Positions 46,878 to 55,671 of a stretch of 64,000 nucleotides of DNA are shown here, in pieces. How positions within the stretch are numbered: the stretch's first letter is position 1; each line of letters starts with the position of its first letter. Position numbers and translations under genes: made by a program. The DNA comes from Bacillota bacterium (GTDB lineage: Bacteria > Bacillota > Clostridia > Christensenellales > SZUA-584). Where the stretch lies: positions 41,403 through 105,402 of the forward strand of contig JAEYPS010000029.1 of NCBI GenBank assembly GCA_023410475.1, read 5' to 3'. The notes beneath the pieces are model-generated. The model saw only the letters and a list, made by a program, of their open reading frames with translations. It was not told the DNA's origin and did not search any database.

Positions 46878-47350
46878 ATTTTGTCCTCCTTAAAAACTAT
46901 GCTGTTTTGTTGTTATTGTTTGTTAGAGCGGTCAAATTATGCGCGGGTTGCAAAAATGAAAAACCGTGCCTCACTGGGCTGGCACATTTGATTTCTTTGT
47001 AGTTTCAACAGCATCATACTTTACTGTTTTTTTGAATAATAACGAATAATTACGATAGGTTTATATTTCGGCGTTTTACCCTCCTTAGGGCCACATCATT
47101 CTAATACGCAGCCGTCAGCTCCTTTCCATTAAATTAACGCAATAAGACAACATTAAGTATAATGTGACAGAAAACCAAAAACTACAGGTAAATAAAACCT
47201 TAATATGATAATGGATGGTGTCAATTGTATGTATATACATCAGCAATAAGAAAAGGCAGAAAGACGTTTCCTTCTGCTCGGTAGTATTACAGGAGGTTTA
47301 TACGAGAGTCACTTTTGTTTTTAGCTCCAGGATTATAGGATATCCCAGTA
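46878..47350. other. intergenic gap upstream of spoVT
   Basis: About 470 bases, AT-rich. A 62-codon plus-strand frame at 47215-47403 overlaps the end of the deformylase gene and has no support. A small hairpin GTGCC...GGCAC lies near 46965. The region should hold the spoVT promoter; I could not fix a sigma-G site with confidence. Confidence 0.5.
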
Positions 47351-47839
47351 CTAAACATGTTCGGATTTTAAATAGAACGATCTGTCGTCGAGGGCTCTCA
47401 TAGTCGCAAGTATGCCATTGAGATGGTCGTACTCGTGCTGTATCAGTTCGGACAGGCTTCCTTCAAGCATCATGGAATAGTCGGCAAACTCAATATCCTT
47501 GTAACGAACGGTGCAACGCTTGAAGCGACTTATTTTCACATGCAGTCCGGGAAAGCACATACAGTCATCGTATACGGTCATCGTCTCATCGTCGTCAAAC
47601 GACAGAGACGGGTTTATCAACACTACGGGCTTATCTATATGCATATAGATAAGACGCTTAAATACTCCGATCTGAGGAGCAGCTATCGCCCTCCCGGCGC
47701 CGTATCTTGCGCGGAATTCAAACAAAGTGTCATGAAGATCCTTTACCGTGATTTCGAGTGCGGGCATATCGTCTTTTTTAACAGGACTGCTCTTTCGATA
47801 AAGGAGCTCGTTGCCGAGCTTCAGTACTTCTTTAACCAT
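47351..47839 (-). CDS. peptide deformylase-like protein
   Basis: 162 residues. Removes the formyl group from nascent N-terminal Met if active. Motif I GAGRAIAAPQIG (48-58) and motif III H135-E-Y-D-H139 are intact, with E136 as catalytic base. Motif II, normally EGCLS, reads DDCMCFPG with the metal-ligand Cys at 93. So all three metal ligands are kept but the surroundings are changed; this may be a second, divergent deformylase. The ATG lies eight bases inside the end of the upstream membrane protein gene and has no own Shine-Dalgarno, so translation is coupled. Confidence 0.85.
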   Translation of the reverse strand: MVKEVLKLGNELLYRKSSPVKKDDMPALEITVKDLHDTLFEFRARYGAGRAIAAPQIGVFKRLIYMHIDKPVVLINPSLSFDDDETMTVYDDCMCFPGLHVKISRFKRCTVRYKDIEFADYSMMLEGSLSELIQHEYDHLNGILATMRALDDRSFYLKSEHV

Positions 47840-48080
47840 CTTTATGATTTGTCTCGCTGCCGCCGTTCCTGCTTTTTTTACCTGTAAAGAACGAAGTTAC
47901 GAAAGACGCCACAAGGAACACGACCGCGGCTATCATAAACGGGCGGCCGTCGTTTATGGGGCAGGCGCCCGGGGGCAGACCTATGCTCGAGGATATCAGA
48001 GTGTATATGGAAAAGGCGGAAAGAGCTATGCCTATCCAGAACGTTATAGTAGATATGAGCTTTATTATCTTTGTGTTCAT
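47832..48080 (-). CDS. small membrane protein of unknown function
   Basis: 82 residues from the ATG at 48080 (GAGGAACG upstream). Two membrane segments (about 8-30 and 47-66) with a short outer loop SSSIGLPPGACPINDGRPF; the C-terminus is hydrophilic and basic. The gene overlaps the deformylase gene, which it seems to help translate. No family recognised. Confidence 0.7.
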   Translation of the reverse strand: MNTKIIKLISTITFWIGIALSAFSIYTLISSSIGLPPGACPINDGRPFMIAAVVFLVASFVTSFFTGKKSRNGGSETNHKDG

Positions 48081-48104
48081 AGCGTTCCTCGTGTCGTTTT
48101 TTGT

Positions 48105-48113
48105 ATTATAGCA
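48105..48113 (-). promoter_or_regulatory. extended -10 promoter of the small membrane protein-deformylase operon
   Basis: TGCTATAAT on the minus strand (an extended -10 element), 25 bases before the start codon. No good -35. Confidence 0.5.
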
Positions 48114-48226
48114 TACAAAAGCGCGTGCGCGAAAGTCCAAAAACAAAAATCGGGTATACGGAAAAATACTGTAGCGCGAAGAGCCGTGAAGTGGTACGAT
48201 AAAAAATAAAAAACGGAGGTATGTAT

Positions 48227-48682
48227 ATGGGATGCAATTGCGAATGCTGCAGGTGCGGGGGAGACATTACGGGACTTTCCCATATAGGCGTATTTATAAG
48301 GGATATAGACAAGTCTCTTGATTATTATACGAATACGCTCGGGTTTGAATGCTATTACAGGGCTGATGTCGGCGAAGCCGAAAAAACAAGGATCGCGTTT
48401 TTAAGGCAGGGCACATGCATAATAGAGCTGGTGCAGCGGCCCGTCAGCGAACAAAGAGGAGACGGGCTTGTCGATCATATAGCGCTGAAAGTGACCGGCA
48501 TAGAAGCCGTTATTGAGGGCCTTCGGGAGAAAGGCGTCGAGTTTGAGACGGAAAAGCCGATAGAGCTGCCGGGTTTGCTGGGCGGCGGCGTCAAATATAT
48601 CACGTTCCGCGGCCCGGATGGAGAGCATCTTGAGCTAACGGAAGAACTGAAAGTTGCCCCGAAATTACGCGAATGCCTTTAA
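48227..48682 (+). CDS. VOC (glyoxalase/bleomycin resistance) family protein with Cys-rich N-terminus
   Basis: 151 residues from the ATG at 48227, seven bases after GGAGG; an ATG two codons earlier is too close to that site. One glyoxalase-type domain with two beta-alpha-beta-beta-beta units: LSHIGVFIRDIDKSLDYYT and DHIALKVTGIEAVIEGLREK. Metal ligands of the family would be the His in LSHIG, E in CIIELVQ, His in VDHIAL and E in HLELTEE. Before the domain stands MGCNCECCRCGG with five Cys in nine residues, unusual for VOC proteins; it may bind metal. Substrate unknown. Confidence 0.88.
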   Translation: MGCNCECCRCGGDITGLSHIGVFIRDIDKSLDYYTNTLGFECYYRADVGEAEKTRIAFLRQGTCIIELVQRPVSEQRGDGLVDHIALKVTGIEAVIEGLREKGVEFETEKPIELPGLLGGGVKYITFRGPDGEHLELTEELKVAPKLRECL

Positions 48683-48689
48683 GGCATCA

Positions 48690-49202
48690 TTACGGATTAA
48701 AGAACGCTATCTCGTAATTTAAGTACAGCGTATAGCACTGCCATAGAATACACGGTATGAGAAGATAAGCGGCCGTCCTGCTCGTCCGGTAAGCATCGGA
48801 ATACAGCAGGCCGGCCGCCGCTATTATAGCTATCAGCAGGAACACCGCGCCGCCCGCGTTGTTGCGGCAGAAAAATACGTATATCCACAGCACACCCGAA
48901 ACAGCGGTGAGCGCGTACAGTATAAGCGTTTTTTTGCGTACGCCGGGGTGTGTATTCACAAGCGACATGGAAGCGGCGGTAAGAGCGCAAAGCGCCGTCC
49001 ACGCAACAGGCAGCGCTATGGCCGGCGGCATGAGCTCGGGCTTTAAAAGCTGACGATACCAATCGGACGACGTGTCCATAAACGCAAAGCCAAGATTGGC
49101 GACTGAAACCATGAACAAGACGCAGTAAGCTATTTTGAGCCTCGTCCCCCCGAAAACGCGCGGAGGTTTTTTGGGTGATGATTTCTTTTCTTGTTGCTGC
49201 AT
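48690..49202 (-). CDS. TspO/MBR family protein
   Basis: 170 residues with five membrane segments. The family's aromatic motif is visible as WYRQLLKPELMPPAIALPVAWTALCA, and the last helix ends WQCYTLYLNYEIAFFN. TspO proteins bind porphyrins and lipids in the membrane and take part in stress and tetrapyrrole control. The N-terminal 20 residues are basic and extra. GGCGG precedes the ATG. Convergent to the VOC gene, with only seven bases between. Confidence 0.85.
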   Translation of the reverse strand: MQQQEKKSSPKKPPRVFGGTRLKIAYCVLFMVSVANLGFAFMDTSSDWYRQLLKPELMPPAIALPVAWTALCALTAASMSLVNTHPGVRKKTLILYALTAVSGVLWIYVFFCRNNAGGAVFLLIAIIAAAGLLYSDAYRTSRTAAYLLIPCILWQCYTLYLNYEIAFFNP

Positions 49203-49259
49203 ATTGCCGCCTCCCGTAAAAGTATATTCTCATATAAAGTGATATATGAGGTAACGGCG

Positions 49260-49994
49260 ATGCACAGAAGGTATAAGGCGGCCGCCGTGGCCATGGCGGC
49301 GGTTTGGATAGTGACAGCTGTTTGTCTGCTTTCGGGCGGGGAAAGAGAAACGCCGCAGGGCGGGATAACTGTAACGGAGAAAAACATAAACAGCGGCAGC
49401 GAGAAACTTACGATAGACATAAGGCTGCCTGTTGTCTCGGGGTTTAGAGACCCGGGGTTTGAGAGAAGCCTCAACGCAATGATAGAGACTCAGGTTTTTA
49501 GCGCGCTGCGCTCGGCAGAAAAAGCGGCGGACGAGTTTTGGAGCGATTTTAAAGCGAGGGGATATGAGCCGTGGCCGTACACGTTTTACGCAGAATATGA
49601 CGTTATGTCCGCGGAGGGCATATTTTCTTTGCGCGTTACCACGCTGCTTTACACCGGCGGCCCCGGCATGCCCGAGACGGTTTGCTACAACGCTGATACA
49701 GAAAAAAACGCCCTTTTGACTCTCGGCGATCTTTTTAAAAACGAGGCGTATAAGAAGAAGATAAACGCCGTTATCATGGGCGAGATGTCCAAAGACCCTG
49801 ACAGGTATCTTGGCGACGAGCCGTTTTCGGGAGTGTCGGGCAAAACGAAATTCTTCGTCAGGGAAGGCAAGCTCTATATAACGTTCGCGAAATACGAGGT
49901 GGCTTCGGGCATGACGGGAGAGCCCGAGTTTCTGATACCGACGGAGGTCATAAGGGGGGTATTGAGGAGGGAGTATAGGGGGATATTCAGTTGA
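49260..49994 (+). CDS. DUF3298/RsiV-like extracytoplasmic protein
   Basis: 244 residues from the ATG at 49260 (GAGGTAAC upstream). N-terminal membrane segment (about 6-24) without a lipobox, then an outside domain: beta-rich start (LTIDIRLPVVSGF), amphipathic helix (SLNAMIETQVFSAL), YDVMSAEGIFSLRVTTLLYTGG and the end LYITFAKYEVASGM...FLIP. These are DUF4163/DUF3298 marks, shared with RsiV, where the domain binds lysozyme. No sigma factor lies next to it, so a role as an anti-sigma factor is not supported. Divergent from tspO by 57 bases. Confidence 0.8.
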   Translation: MHRRYKAAAVAMAAVWIVTAVCLLSGGERETPQGGITVTEKNINSGSEKLTIDIRLPVVSGFRDPGFERSLNAMIETQVFSALRSAEKAADEFWSDFKARGYEPWPYTFYAEYDVMSAEGIFSLRVTTLLYTGGPGMPETVCYNADTEKNALLTLGDLFKNEAYKKKINAVIMGEMSKDPDRYLGDEPFSGVSGKTKFFVREGKLYITFAKYEVASGMTGEPEFLIPTEVIRGVLRREYRGIFS

Positions 49995-49999
49995 AAATA

Positions 50000-50055
50000 T
50001 ATTCGGGAGGAGATGTCCTGAATGTGCACAACCCCTCCCATTCGAATATAACGAT
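50000..50055. terminator. imperfect inverted repeat between convergent genes
   Basis: ATATTCG...GGAGG and CCTCCC...CGAATAT form an interrupted stem between the DUF3298 gene and the rhodanese gene. Possible bidirectional terminator, without a long T run. Confidence 0.4.
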
Positions 50056-50073
50056 TAAAGCATGAATTTGATT

Positions 50074-50508
50074 TCAACCGCCTGTCGTCTCATACGGCCA
50101 GTCTATTATGCCCCCGAGGTCGTATACGGTTTTGTACCCCATGTCCATAAGCTCTTCCGCGGCTATGGCGCTTCTTCTTCCGCTGCGGCAATATAAAATT
50201 ATAACGGCGTCTTTATCGGGCAGAACGGTTTCTGCCTTTTGAGCTATATCGTCGAGCGGCAGCAGCACGGCGCCGGGGATGTACGCTTCAGTATATTCTT
50301 CGGGCGTCCTTACATCCATAAGCACTGCGCCCCCGCTGGCTATAAGCTCTTTTGCGTCAGCGGCGCTGATGGTTTTATAAACGGGTATAATAGCTGTCTC
50401 CTCTGAAGGTATCGTTGACGGAACCGCATCATTTGTATCGCTTGTGCAGGCGGAAAACAAAATGATGAGAGTAAAAGCCGTCAATACAAAACGTATATAT
50501 TTTTTCAT
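50074..50508 (-). CDS. rhodanese-domain lipoprotein
   Basis: 144 residues. Lipoprotein signal MKKYIRFVLTAFTLIILFSAC (Cys21), then a short linker and one rhodanese domain. The active-site loop is YCRSGRRSAIAA with the sulfur-carrying Cys; LMDVRTPEEYTEAYIPGAV is the usual first motif. Extracytoplasmic, anchored to the membrane. It probably carries persulfide sulfur; the acceptor is unknown. AGGAGG stands before the ATG. Confidence 0.92.
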   Translation of the reverse strand: MKKYIRFVLTAFTLIILFSACTSDTNDAVPSTIPSEETAIIPVYKTISAADAKELIASGGAVLMDVRTPEEYTEAYIPGAVLLPLDDIAQKAETVLPDKDAVIILYCRSGRRSAIAAEELMDMGYKTVYDLGGIIDWPYETTGG

Positions 50509-50725
50509 GATCTCCGCCTCCTTTATATATAAGTCTACACATAATCATCAAAAAGAAAAGTGATTTTATTACATAGAAAGAAATCGGAATTATTAGAAAT
50601 AAAAATGTTAGCGTAAGGGTTTTATAAAATAAAAAAGAAGGAATTAGATTATTTAAGTATAATAATATATTTAATAGATAATAAAGGAATTACTAATTAA
50701 ATAGGAAAGATTAAGGATGGTATAT

Positions 50726-51325
50726 ATGTATAAATTATATATAATATGTATTATTGTAATTATAGTAATATTGATATTTGTATCCTGTACACAAGATTTA
50801 AATATTACTTATAATGAAATTGATCGATTAATAAATGCAAAAGCTCCTTATATTGAGGGAGAATTCAGCCAAAAAATTGAAGCTGATGATTTTAAAAAAT
50901 TGACAGGTATAAATATACTGGATAGCCTTCCGGAAGATTTCAAAAATGAAAATATAGTTTATTTTGCCTCCTACGATAAAAATAATAAAATATTAAACAT
51001 TTCTGTTGGTATTGGTGAAGAAAATAACGGCTGGCCTATTTCTATTGCAGTTGATTCAAAGGAAGGATGGTCTGAGTTAAGCTATTCCGCTATTGATTAT
51101 TTTTATGATGATGAAGGAATTAATGATATGGTAAAATCAGACATATATGGCGCTAGCGTTAATTTTATACATTATAATGATAATAAGAGTGATTATAAAT
51201 TAGGGTATGATGTTAATATAGCTGAATTTGATATAAGTGATACTCATATATACGTTGAATCCAATAAATTAGATCAAGCAGATTTTAAGAATTTTGTAAC
51301 AAAACTTATAAATAGTACAAAATAG
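50726..51325 (+). CDS. AT-rich putative lipoprotein of unknown function
   Basis: 199 residues from the ATG at 50726, eight bases after AAGGA; the ATG at 50717 is too close to that site. Signal YIICIIVIIVILIFVSC with a Cys in lipobox position. The mature part is acidic and Asn/Asp/Ile rich (e.g. SLPEDFKNENIVYFASYDKN). No family recognised. Base composition is far AT-richer than all neighbours (codons AAA, AAT, TTT, ATA dominate), and the AT-rich zone spans about 50,520-51,480, which points to acquisition from an AT-rich donor. Confidence 0.7.
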   Translation: MYKLYIICIIVIIVILIFVSCTQDLNITYNEIDRLINAKAPYIEGEFSQKIEADDFKKLTGINILDSLPEDFKNENIVYFASYDKNNKILNISVGIGEENNGWPISIAVDSKEGWSELSYSAIDYFYDDEGINDMVKSDIYGASVNFIHYNDNKSDYKLGYDVNIAEFDISDTHIYVESNKLDQADFKNFVTKLINSTK

Positions 51326-51482
51326 TTTCAGGATGATATATTTATTAACTGGGTAAAAGAATTAAGAACTACTGCTGAAATAAAAATCTTTTAAGATAGT
51401 TATAAAATTAACTAACAAAAGTCTAGCTAGTGCCGAAAATTAAATGTATCTACAAATACTCAGATAGTATATTATAGTGTTA

Positions 51483-51506
51483 AAGGGCAAGGCTGATCTT
51501 GCCCTT
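51483..51506 (-). terminator. terminator of the aminopeptidase gene
   Basis: AAGGGCAAG and CTTGCCCTT (nine base pairs, loop GCTGAT). On the minus strand the tail is TTAACAC, so T-poor; located about 40 bases after the stop. Confidence 0.65.
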
Positions 51507-51547
51507 GTCATAGTCTAAAGCTGTTTCGGCTCCTTTCGATATGTTTG

Positions 51548-52663
51548 TTATTTCAGATTCTCTTCGTTCAGACAGCCTAAGTCTTTGGGGACGAACCTTC
51601 CGTCCTTGCGGATAAGCTCTCCGTCAAAGTATATCTCGCCTCCGCCATACTCGGGGCGCTGTATATAAACAAGGTCCCAGTGCTGAGCGCTGCGGTTGCC
51701 GTTGTCGGCGTCCTTGTAGGCCGCGCCCGGCGTGAAGTGTATCGAGCCCGCTATCTTCTCGTCGAACAGCGTGTCGTACATAGGCTTTGTGATATACGGG
51801 TTTACCCCGAACGCGAACTCGCCCACATAGCGCGCGCCCTCGTCGGTGTCGAGCAGGCGGTTTATGCGGGCGGTGTCGTTGCACGTGGCTTTTACTATCT
51901 TGCCGTCCTTGAACTCAAACGATATATTCTCATACTTAAAGCCGCCCTCTATCGAAGGCGTGTTATATGTTATGCGGCCGTTTACGCTGTTCTTCACCGG
52001 TGCAGTGTAAATTTCGCCGTCGGGAAGATTCATATGACCCGAGCATTTTATAACGTTTATGCCCTTGATCGAGAACGTAAGGTCGGTGTCCTTGCCTTTT
52101 ATGTGAACCTTGTCCGCGGCTTCCATGCGCTTTTTCAGCGCATCCATCGCCCTGTCCATATTCGCGTAATCGAGCGTACAGACGTTGAAATAGAAATCCT
52201 CGAACGCCTCGGTGCTCATTTCGGCAAGCTGCGCCATAGAGGGGTTTGGGTATCTTAAAACGACCCACTTCGTATTGGGTATGCGGTTGTCGAAATGCAC
52301 TCTTTTGTAGTATACGGACTCATAGAAGTCCATCTTGTCGTGCGGTATGTCTATGAGCTCTAAGTTGTTGTAGTTGCCGCGCACAGACACATAGGCATCC
52401 ATGTCCTTCATCTTCTCTTCATCGTGGCGCGACCACACATCCACGGCGTCCTTGTTCGTCCCCATGATTATCGCGCGCCGGACAGACATATAGTAAGTGT
52501 TGACAAGTGGTATCGCGCCCGCCGTATACGCCTTTCCCACAAGCAGCTTTGCCATCTCGTCGCCCGTGTCGGTCGTCTCTATAAGTATCTTTTCTCCCTT
52601 TTTCAGCTCAAGCGAATAGTTGATGATTATGTCCGCGAGCCTCTCCATTCTTATGTCCGTCAT
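51548..52663 (-). CDS. M29 family aminopeptidase
   Basis: 371 residues. Two-metal aminopeptidase of the AmpS/PepS/T type that trims N-terminal residues from peptides in the cytoplasm. Seen: LADIIINYSLELKKGEKILIE at the start, metal region CSGHMNLPDGEIYTAP, ARYVGEFAFG (Glu ligand), GSIHFTPG (His ligand) and QHWDLVY (His, Asp). The family length is about 370-410. No signal peptide. A Gly/Asp-rich end closes with a normal EIYFDGELIRKDGRF. 30 bases upstream lies the glycosyltransferase gene on the same strand. Confidence 0.93.
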   Translation of the reverse strand: MTDIRMERLADIIINYSLELKKGEKILIETTDTGDEMAKLLVGKAYTAGAIPLVNTYYMSVRRAIIMGTNKDAVDVWSRHDEEKMKDMDAYVSVRGNYNNLELIDIPHDKMDFYESVYYKRVHFDNRIPNTKWVVLRYPNPSMAQLAEMSTEAFEDFYFNVCTLDYANMDRAMDALKKRMEAADKVHIKGKDTDLTFSIKGINVIKCSGHMNLPDGEIYTAPVKNSVNGRITYNTPSIEGGFKYENISFEFKDGKIVKATCNDTARINRLLDTDEGARYVGEFAFGVNPYITKPMYDTLFDEKIAGSIHFTPGAAYKDADNGNRSAQHWDLVYIQRPEYGGGEIYFDGELIRKDGRFVPKDLGCLNEENLK

Positions 52664-52693
52664 ATTGCCCTCCTGATTCTGTATTACTGCTTA

Positions 52694-53608
52694 TTAGAAA
52701 TTTATCTTCTCGTTGATTATGTATACCGGACGCCCCTTCGCCTCGTCGTATATTCTTCCCAGATAAAGCCCGAAAATGCCAAGCGATATGAACAGCAAAG
52801 AGATAAGCGTAAATACGGCGGCAAACAGCACGTGCGTGAGCGCCCATATGTCAAGGCAGCAAAGAACTATCGACACGAGAAGATAAACAAAAGAGAGTAT
52901 AAACAAGGCTATGCCCAGAGCCATCGGAAACCTCAGCGGCCTATTTGAAAACGACGTTACGCCGTCGCCCGCGAGCTTGAGCATCTTTTTCATCGAATAC
53001 TTCGTCTTGCCCGCGGCGCGCTCCTCTCGCACGAACGGCGCGGGCTCCGCTTTAAAGCCCGACCACGCAGCCATGCCGCGAAGGAACCTGTTTCTCTCGG
53101 GCATAGAGACGAGCATGTCGCATACCCTCCTGTCTATGAGCCGAAAGTCGCCCGTGTTCGCGGGTATGTACTGCCCGCCGAGCGCTTTTAATATCCTGTA
53201 ATACAGCCACGCGGTGAGCTTTTTAAAAGCGCTTTCTCCCTTACGCTTCACACGCTGCCCGTAAACGATGTCCGCGCCGTTTTTCCACTTCTCTGCCATC
53301 TCGGGTATGACCTCTGGCGGGTCCTGCAGGTCGCAGTCGATTATAATGATTGCGTCGCCGCTGCTCTCCGCCATGCCCGCGGAAACCGCCTCCTGATGTC
53401 CGAAGTTTCTCGAAAAGCTGATGACTTTAACAGCCGCGTCCTTTGCGGAGATATCTCTCAGCATGTTCAGCGTATTGTCACGCGAGCCGTCGTCCACGAA
53501 GATAAGCTCGTAGTCTCCGAGGCTGTCCATGACGGTTTTGAGGCGCGGGTATGTAAGAGGCAGCACGTCCTGCTCGTTGAACATCGGGATGATAACGGAA
53601 TATTTCAT
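52694..53608 (-). CDS. family 2 glycosyltransferase (bactoprenol/dolichol-phosphate sugar transferase type)
   Basis: 304 residues. GT-A domain: SVIIPMFNEQDVLPLTY, FVDDGSRDNT, metal-binding DCDLQDPPE, then DFRLIDRRV and acceptor-region FLRGMAAWSGF. Two C-terminal membrane segments (about 228-250 and 262-286) follow, as in GtrB and DPM1-like proteins that load a sugar onto undecaprenyl phosphate. AGGAG before the ATG. No flippase (GtrA) or acceptor-specific transferase is adjacent, so the product's fate is unknown. Confidence 0.92.
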   Translation of the reverse strand: MKYSVIIPMFNEQDVLPLTYPRLKTVMDSLGDYELIFVDDGSRDNTLNMLRDISAKDAAVKVISFSRNFGHQEAVSAGMAESSGDAIIIIDCDLQDPPEVIPEMAEKWKNGADIVYGQRVKRKGESAFKKLTAWLYYRILKALGGQYIPANTGDFRLIDRRVCDMLVSMPERNRFLRGMAAWSGFKAEPAPFVREERAAGKTKYSMKKMLKLAGDGVTSFSNRPLRFPMALGIALFILSFVYLLVSIVLCCLDIWALTHVLFAAVFTLISLLFISLGIFGLYLGRIYDEAKGRPVYIINEKINF

Positions 53609-53814
53609 AGATTGCTCCTGTTAAATTAATCCGTAACAAATTATATACCTAATCGGCATAATGTTAAAGGAAAATCATTAACATTTTGCGTGAATTTATA
53701 CAGATCATTATGGATGCGGTTGTTTATTAAAGAAAAATATGCTAGACTTATTTCTACATTATAACCTTTTATTCCCCATAATGCACATAAGATGAAAATT
53801 AAAGGAGAATCGTT

Positions 53815-55536
53815 ATGTATATTGTCGCAGCGATTTTTGATAAAAAGGCTGAGCGCTACAGGCTCAGGGGCAAACACCTCGAGCATTTTACCGCGTCTTT
53901 TCCCGATTATAAGCAGATGCTGACAAAAACAAAAGCGTGCCTCGGGTATTTCGCTGGCGGCGGCTGCGCGAAGGATAACGCGCTGTCACTCAAAATAAAG
54001 TCGTATGAGATAAAGGATTCCGAGATTACGCTTGAATTTGAGCCTGCTCTTCAGACGGATATAAAGAGCGGCTATATAGCCGAAGAGACAAGGGAACTGT
54101 CAGGCAAAAACAAATGGCTAAAAGACGGCATGCCACCCGCCGTTTTGTTTGCGGATAAAAAAGCATGCGAGGACATGTGCGAATGCGCCCGGCTCAAAGA
54201 CAAGCTCGATTCACTGATGCTGCAAAAGGATTATAAGGGGGCGCTGAACGAATTTAAGCCCTTAGGGGAGGTCAAGAACGACGCGCGCTTCTGGAACAAC
54301 GAGGGGATATTGTACCGGCTGGGCGTTGCTTGCAGCAGGATGGCTGTGACGCTGAAAGTTAAGGCAAGCGAGACGAAGAAGCTTGGCATTGCGAGACAGT
54401 ACAGGGATTACTGCGTTGAATTCCTCTCGAGGGGCGCCGAGATAGAGGAGGGCGCAAGGTGCGCGTCGGCGCTCGCGTACAGGTATTACTCAAACGTGCA
54501 CGAGCTTACAAGGCCGGGAGAGCGGCGCGACCAGAATCTTGAGGAGCAGATAGAAAAAGCGAACGAGTGGCTGAGCCGCGCGATAGAAGTTTATCCCCAG
54601 AGCGTTTACAACAACTACCGCAAAGGCAAGCTCATCATCGAGAAGCAGGCGCCATATCTGCTTTTCGCAAAGCGCTCGTTTGGAGAAGGGGAGGCAAGGC
54701 TGCTGCGCGAGATACGCGAGGTGGGAGAGGAGCACCTCGCTAGCGCAATAGCGGTATACGAATCGCTCGAGGACGCTCACGCCAAAGAGGCGAGCAGGCG
54801 CGAGTACGCAAAAGCGCTGTTTGTGCTGGGCGGTTACTATCTCGATGACGCTTACCTGCCTGTGCATGAGTTTTTCCTGAGCAGGATAGCGGGAAAAGAC
54901 AGCAAAGTCACCATACAGCCCATATCAAAGATGGATATGGACAGCGCGAGGGAAAACCTCGAGAAGTGCTTTTACGCCGAGACGGATATGCCTCTTACAA
55001 AGCTCGATATAAATATACTCGCCTCACAGATTAAGAACTGGACGCGCTCGCCCATAGAAAAGCTCTACCGGCTGGGGTGCGCCCACAGCGGCATGGCGTT
55101 CATTTCGCTCGCCGAGGGCAACGCCGACAAATCGGCTGCTCAGGCGAAGCAGGCGCTATATTACCTCGAAGCGGCGAAGAACGTCTCCGACAGGTGTACC
55201 GACAAAAAGAGAAATACGTGGCATATAAGCGAGAAGATAGCCTGGGCTAATATAATCCTTGGGAGGCAGAGCAAGGCGGCGGCGCTGCTCTCGAGGGCAA
55301 GCGCTGGCTATATCGTCAACACGTACGCCATCGCTCTGCTGCTGACTAAGACGAAGGACAACTTAGAAAAGGCGAGGGAAGCTCTCGCAAAAGCAGCAAA
55401 AGACAGAAGAAACCTTGCTGCGGGGATGACGAGAGTGCTGCTTGCGTACGCTCTTGGCGAGAAGAGCATAGACAAGAAAAACCTTTCGGCAAAGAACATA
55501 AAGCTGGCGGGAATACTCGGATTAAAGGCCGTTTGA
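53815..55536 (+). CDS. unrecognised protein with TPR-like helical repeats
   Basis: 573 residues; GGAG precedes the ATG. No signal peptide or membrane segment. Residues 1-110 form a beta-rich domain (MYIVAAIFDKKAERYRL, DNALSLKIKSYEIKDSEITL) followed by an acidic stretch. From about 115 to the end it is helical with an array that looks like tetratricopeptide repeats (KDYKGALNEFKPLGEVKNDA, YYSNVHELTRPGE, ALYYLEAAKNVSD, AIALLLTKTKDNLEKAREAL). Nothing catalytic is visible. I do not recognise the family. It is not co-transcribed with addAB, since promoter and terminator lie between. Confidence 0.65.
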   Translation: MYIVAAIFDKKAERYRLRGKHLEHFTASFPDYKQMLTKTKACLGYFAGGGCAKDNALSLKIKSYEIKDSEITLEFEPALQTDIKSGYIAEETRELSGKNKWLKDGMPPAVLFADKKACEDMCECARLKDKLDSLMLQKDYKGALNEFKPLGEVKNDARFWNNEGILYRLGVACSRMAVTLKVKASETKKLGIARQYRDYCVEFLSRGAEIEEGARCASALAYRYYSNVHELTRPGERRDQNLEEQIEKANEWLSRAIEVYPQSVYNNYRKGKLIIEKQAPYLLFAKRSFGEGEARLLREIREVGEEHLASAIAVYESLEDAHAKEASRREYAKALFVLGGYYLDDAYLPVHEFFLSRIAGKDSKVTIQPISKMDMDSARENLEKCFYAETDMPLTKLDINILASQIKNWTRSPIEKLYRLGCAHSGMAFISLAEGNADKSAAQAKQALYYLEAAKNVSDRCTDKKRNTWHISEKIAWANIILGRQSKAAALLSRASAGYIVNTYAIALLLTKTKDNLEKAREALAKAAKDRRNLAAGMTRVLLAYALGEKSIDKKNLSAKNIKLAGILGLKAV

Positions 55537-55595
55537 AAGATTGCATAAATGTTATATTTATTTTTTGTAAATAGCCGGAAACGGCCTGTATTCAA

Positions 55596-55625
55596 TTGAC
55601 ACGCGGGCAAGTAGTGTGGTATATA
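55596..55625 (+). promoter_or_regulatory. sigma-A promoter of the 77-aa protein gene
   Basis: TTGACA at 55596-55601, 18-base spacer, TATATA at 55620-55625, 47 bases before the ATG. Confidence 0.65.
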
Positions 55626-55671
55626 TTATACATGGCAACTATGGTGCTAAATAACATAAGGAGGAATATAC

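Noticed and set aside
47215..47403. 62-codon plus-strand frame before the deformylase end
   Set aside because: Overlaps the deformylase gene on the other strand; has an AGGAGG inside it but no good start after it and no protein-like features.
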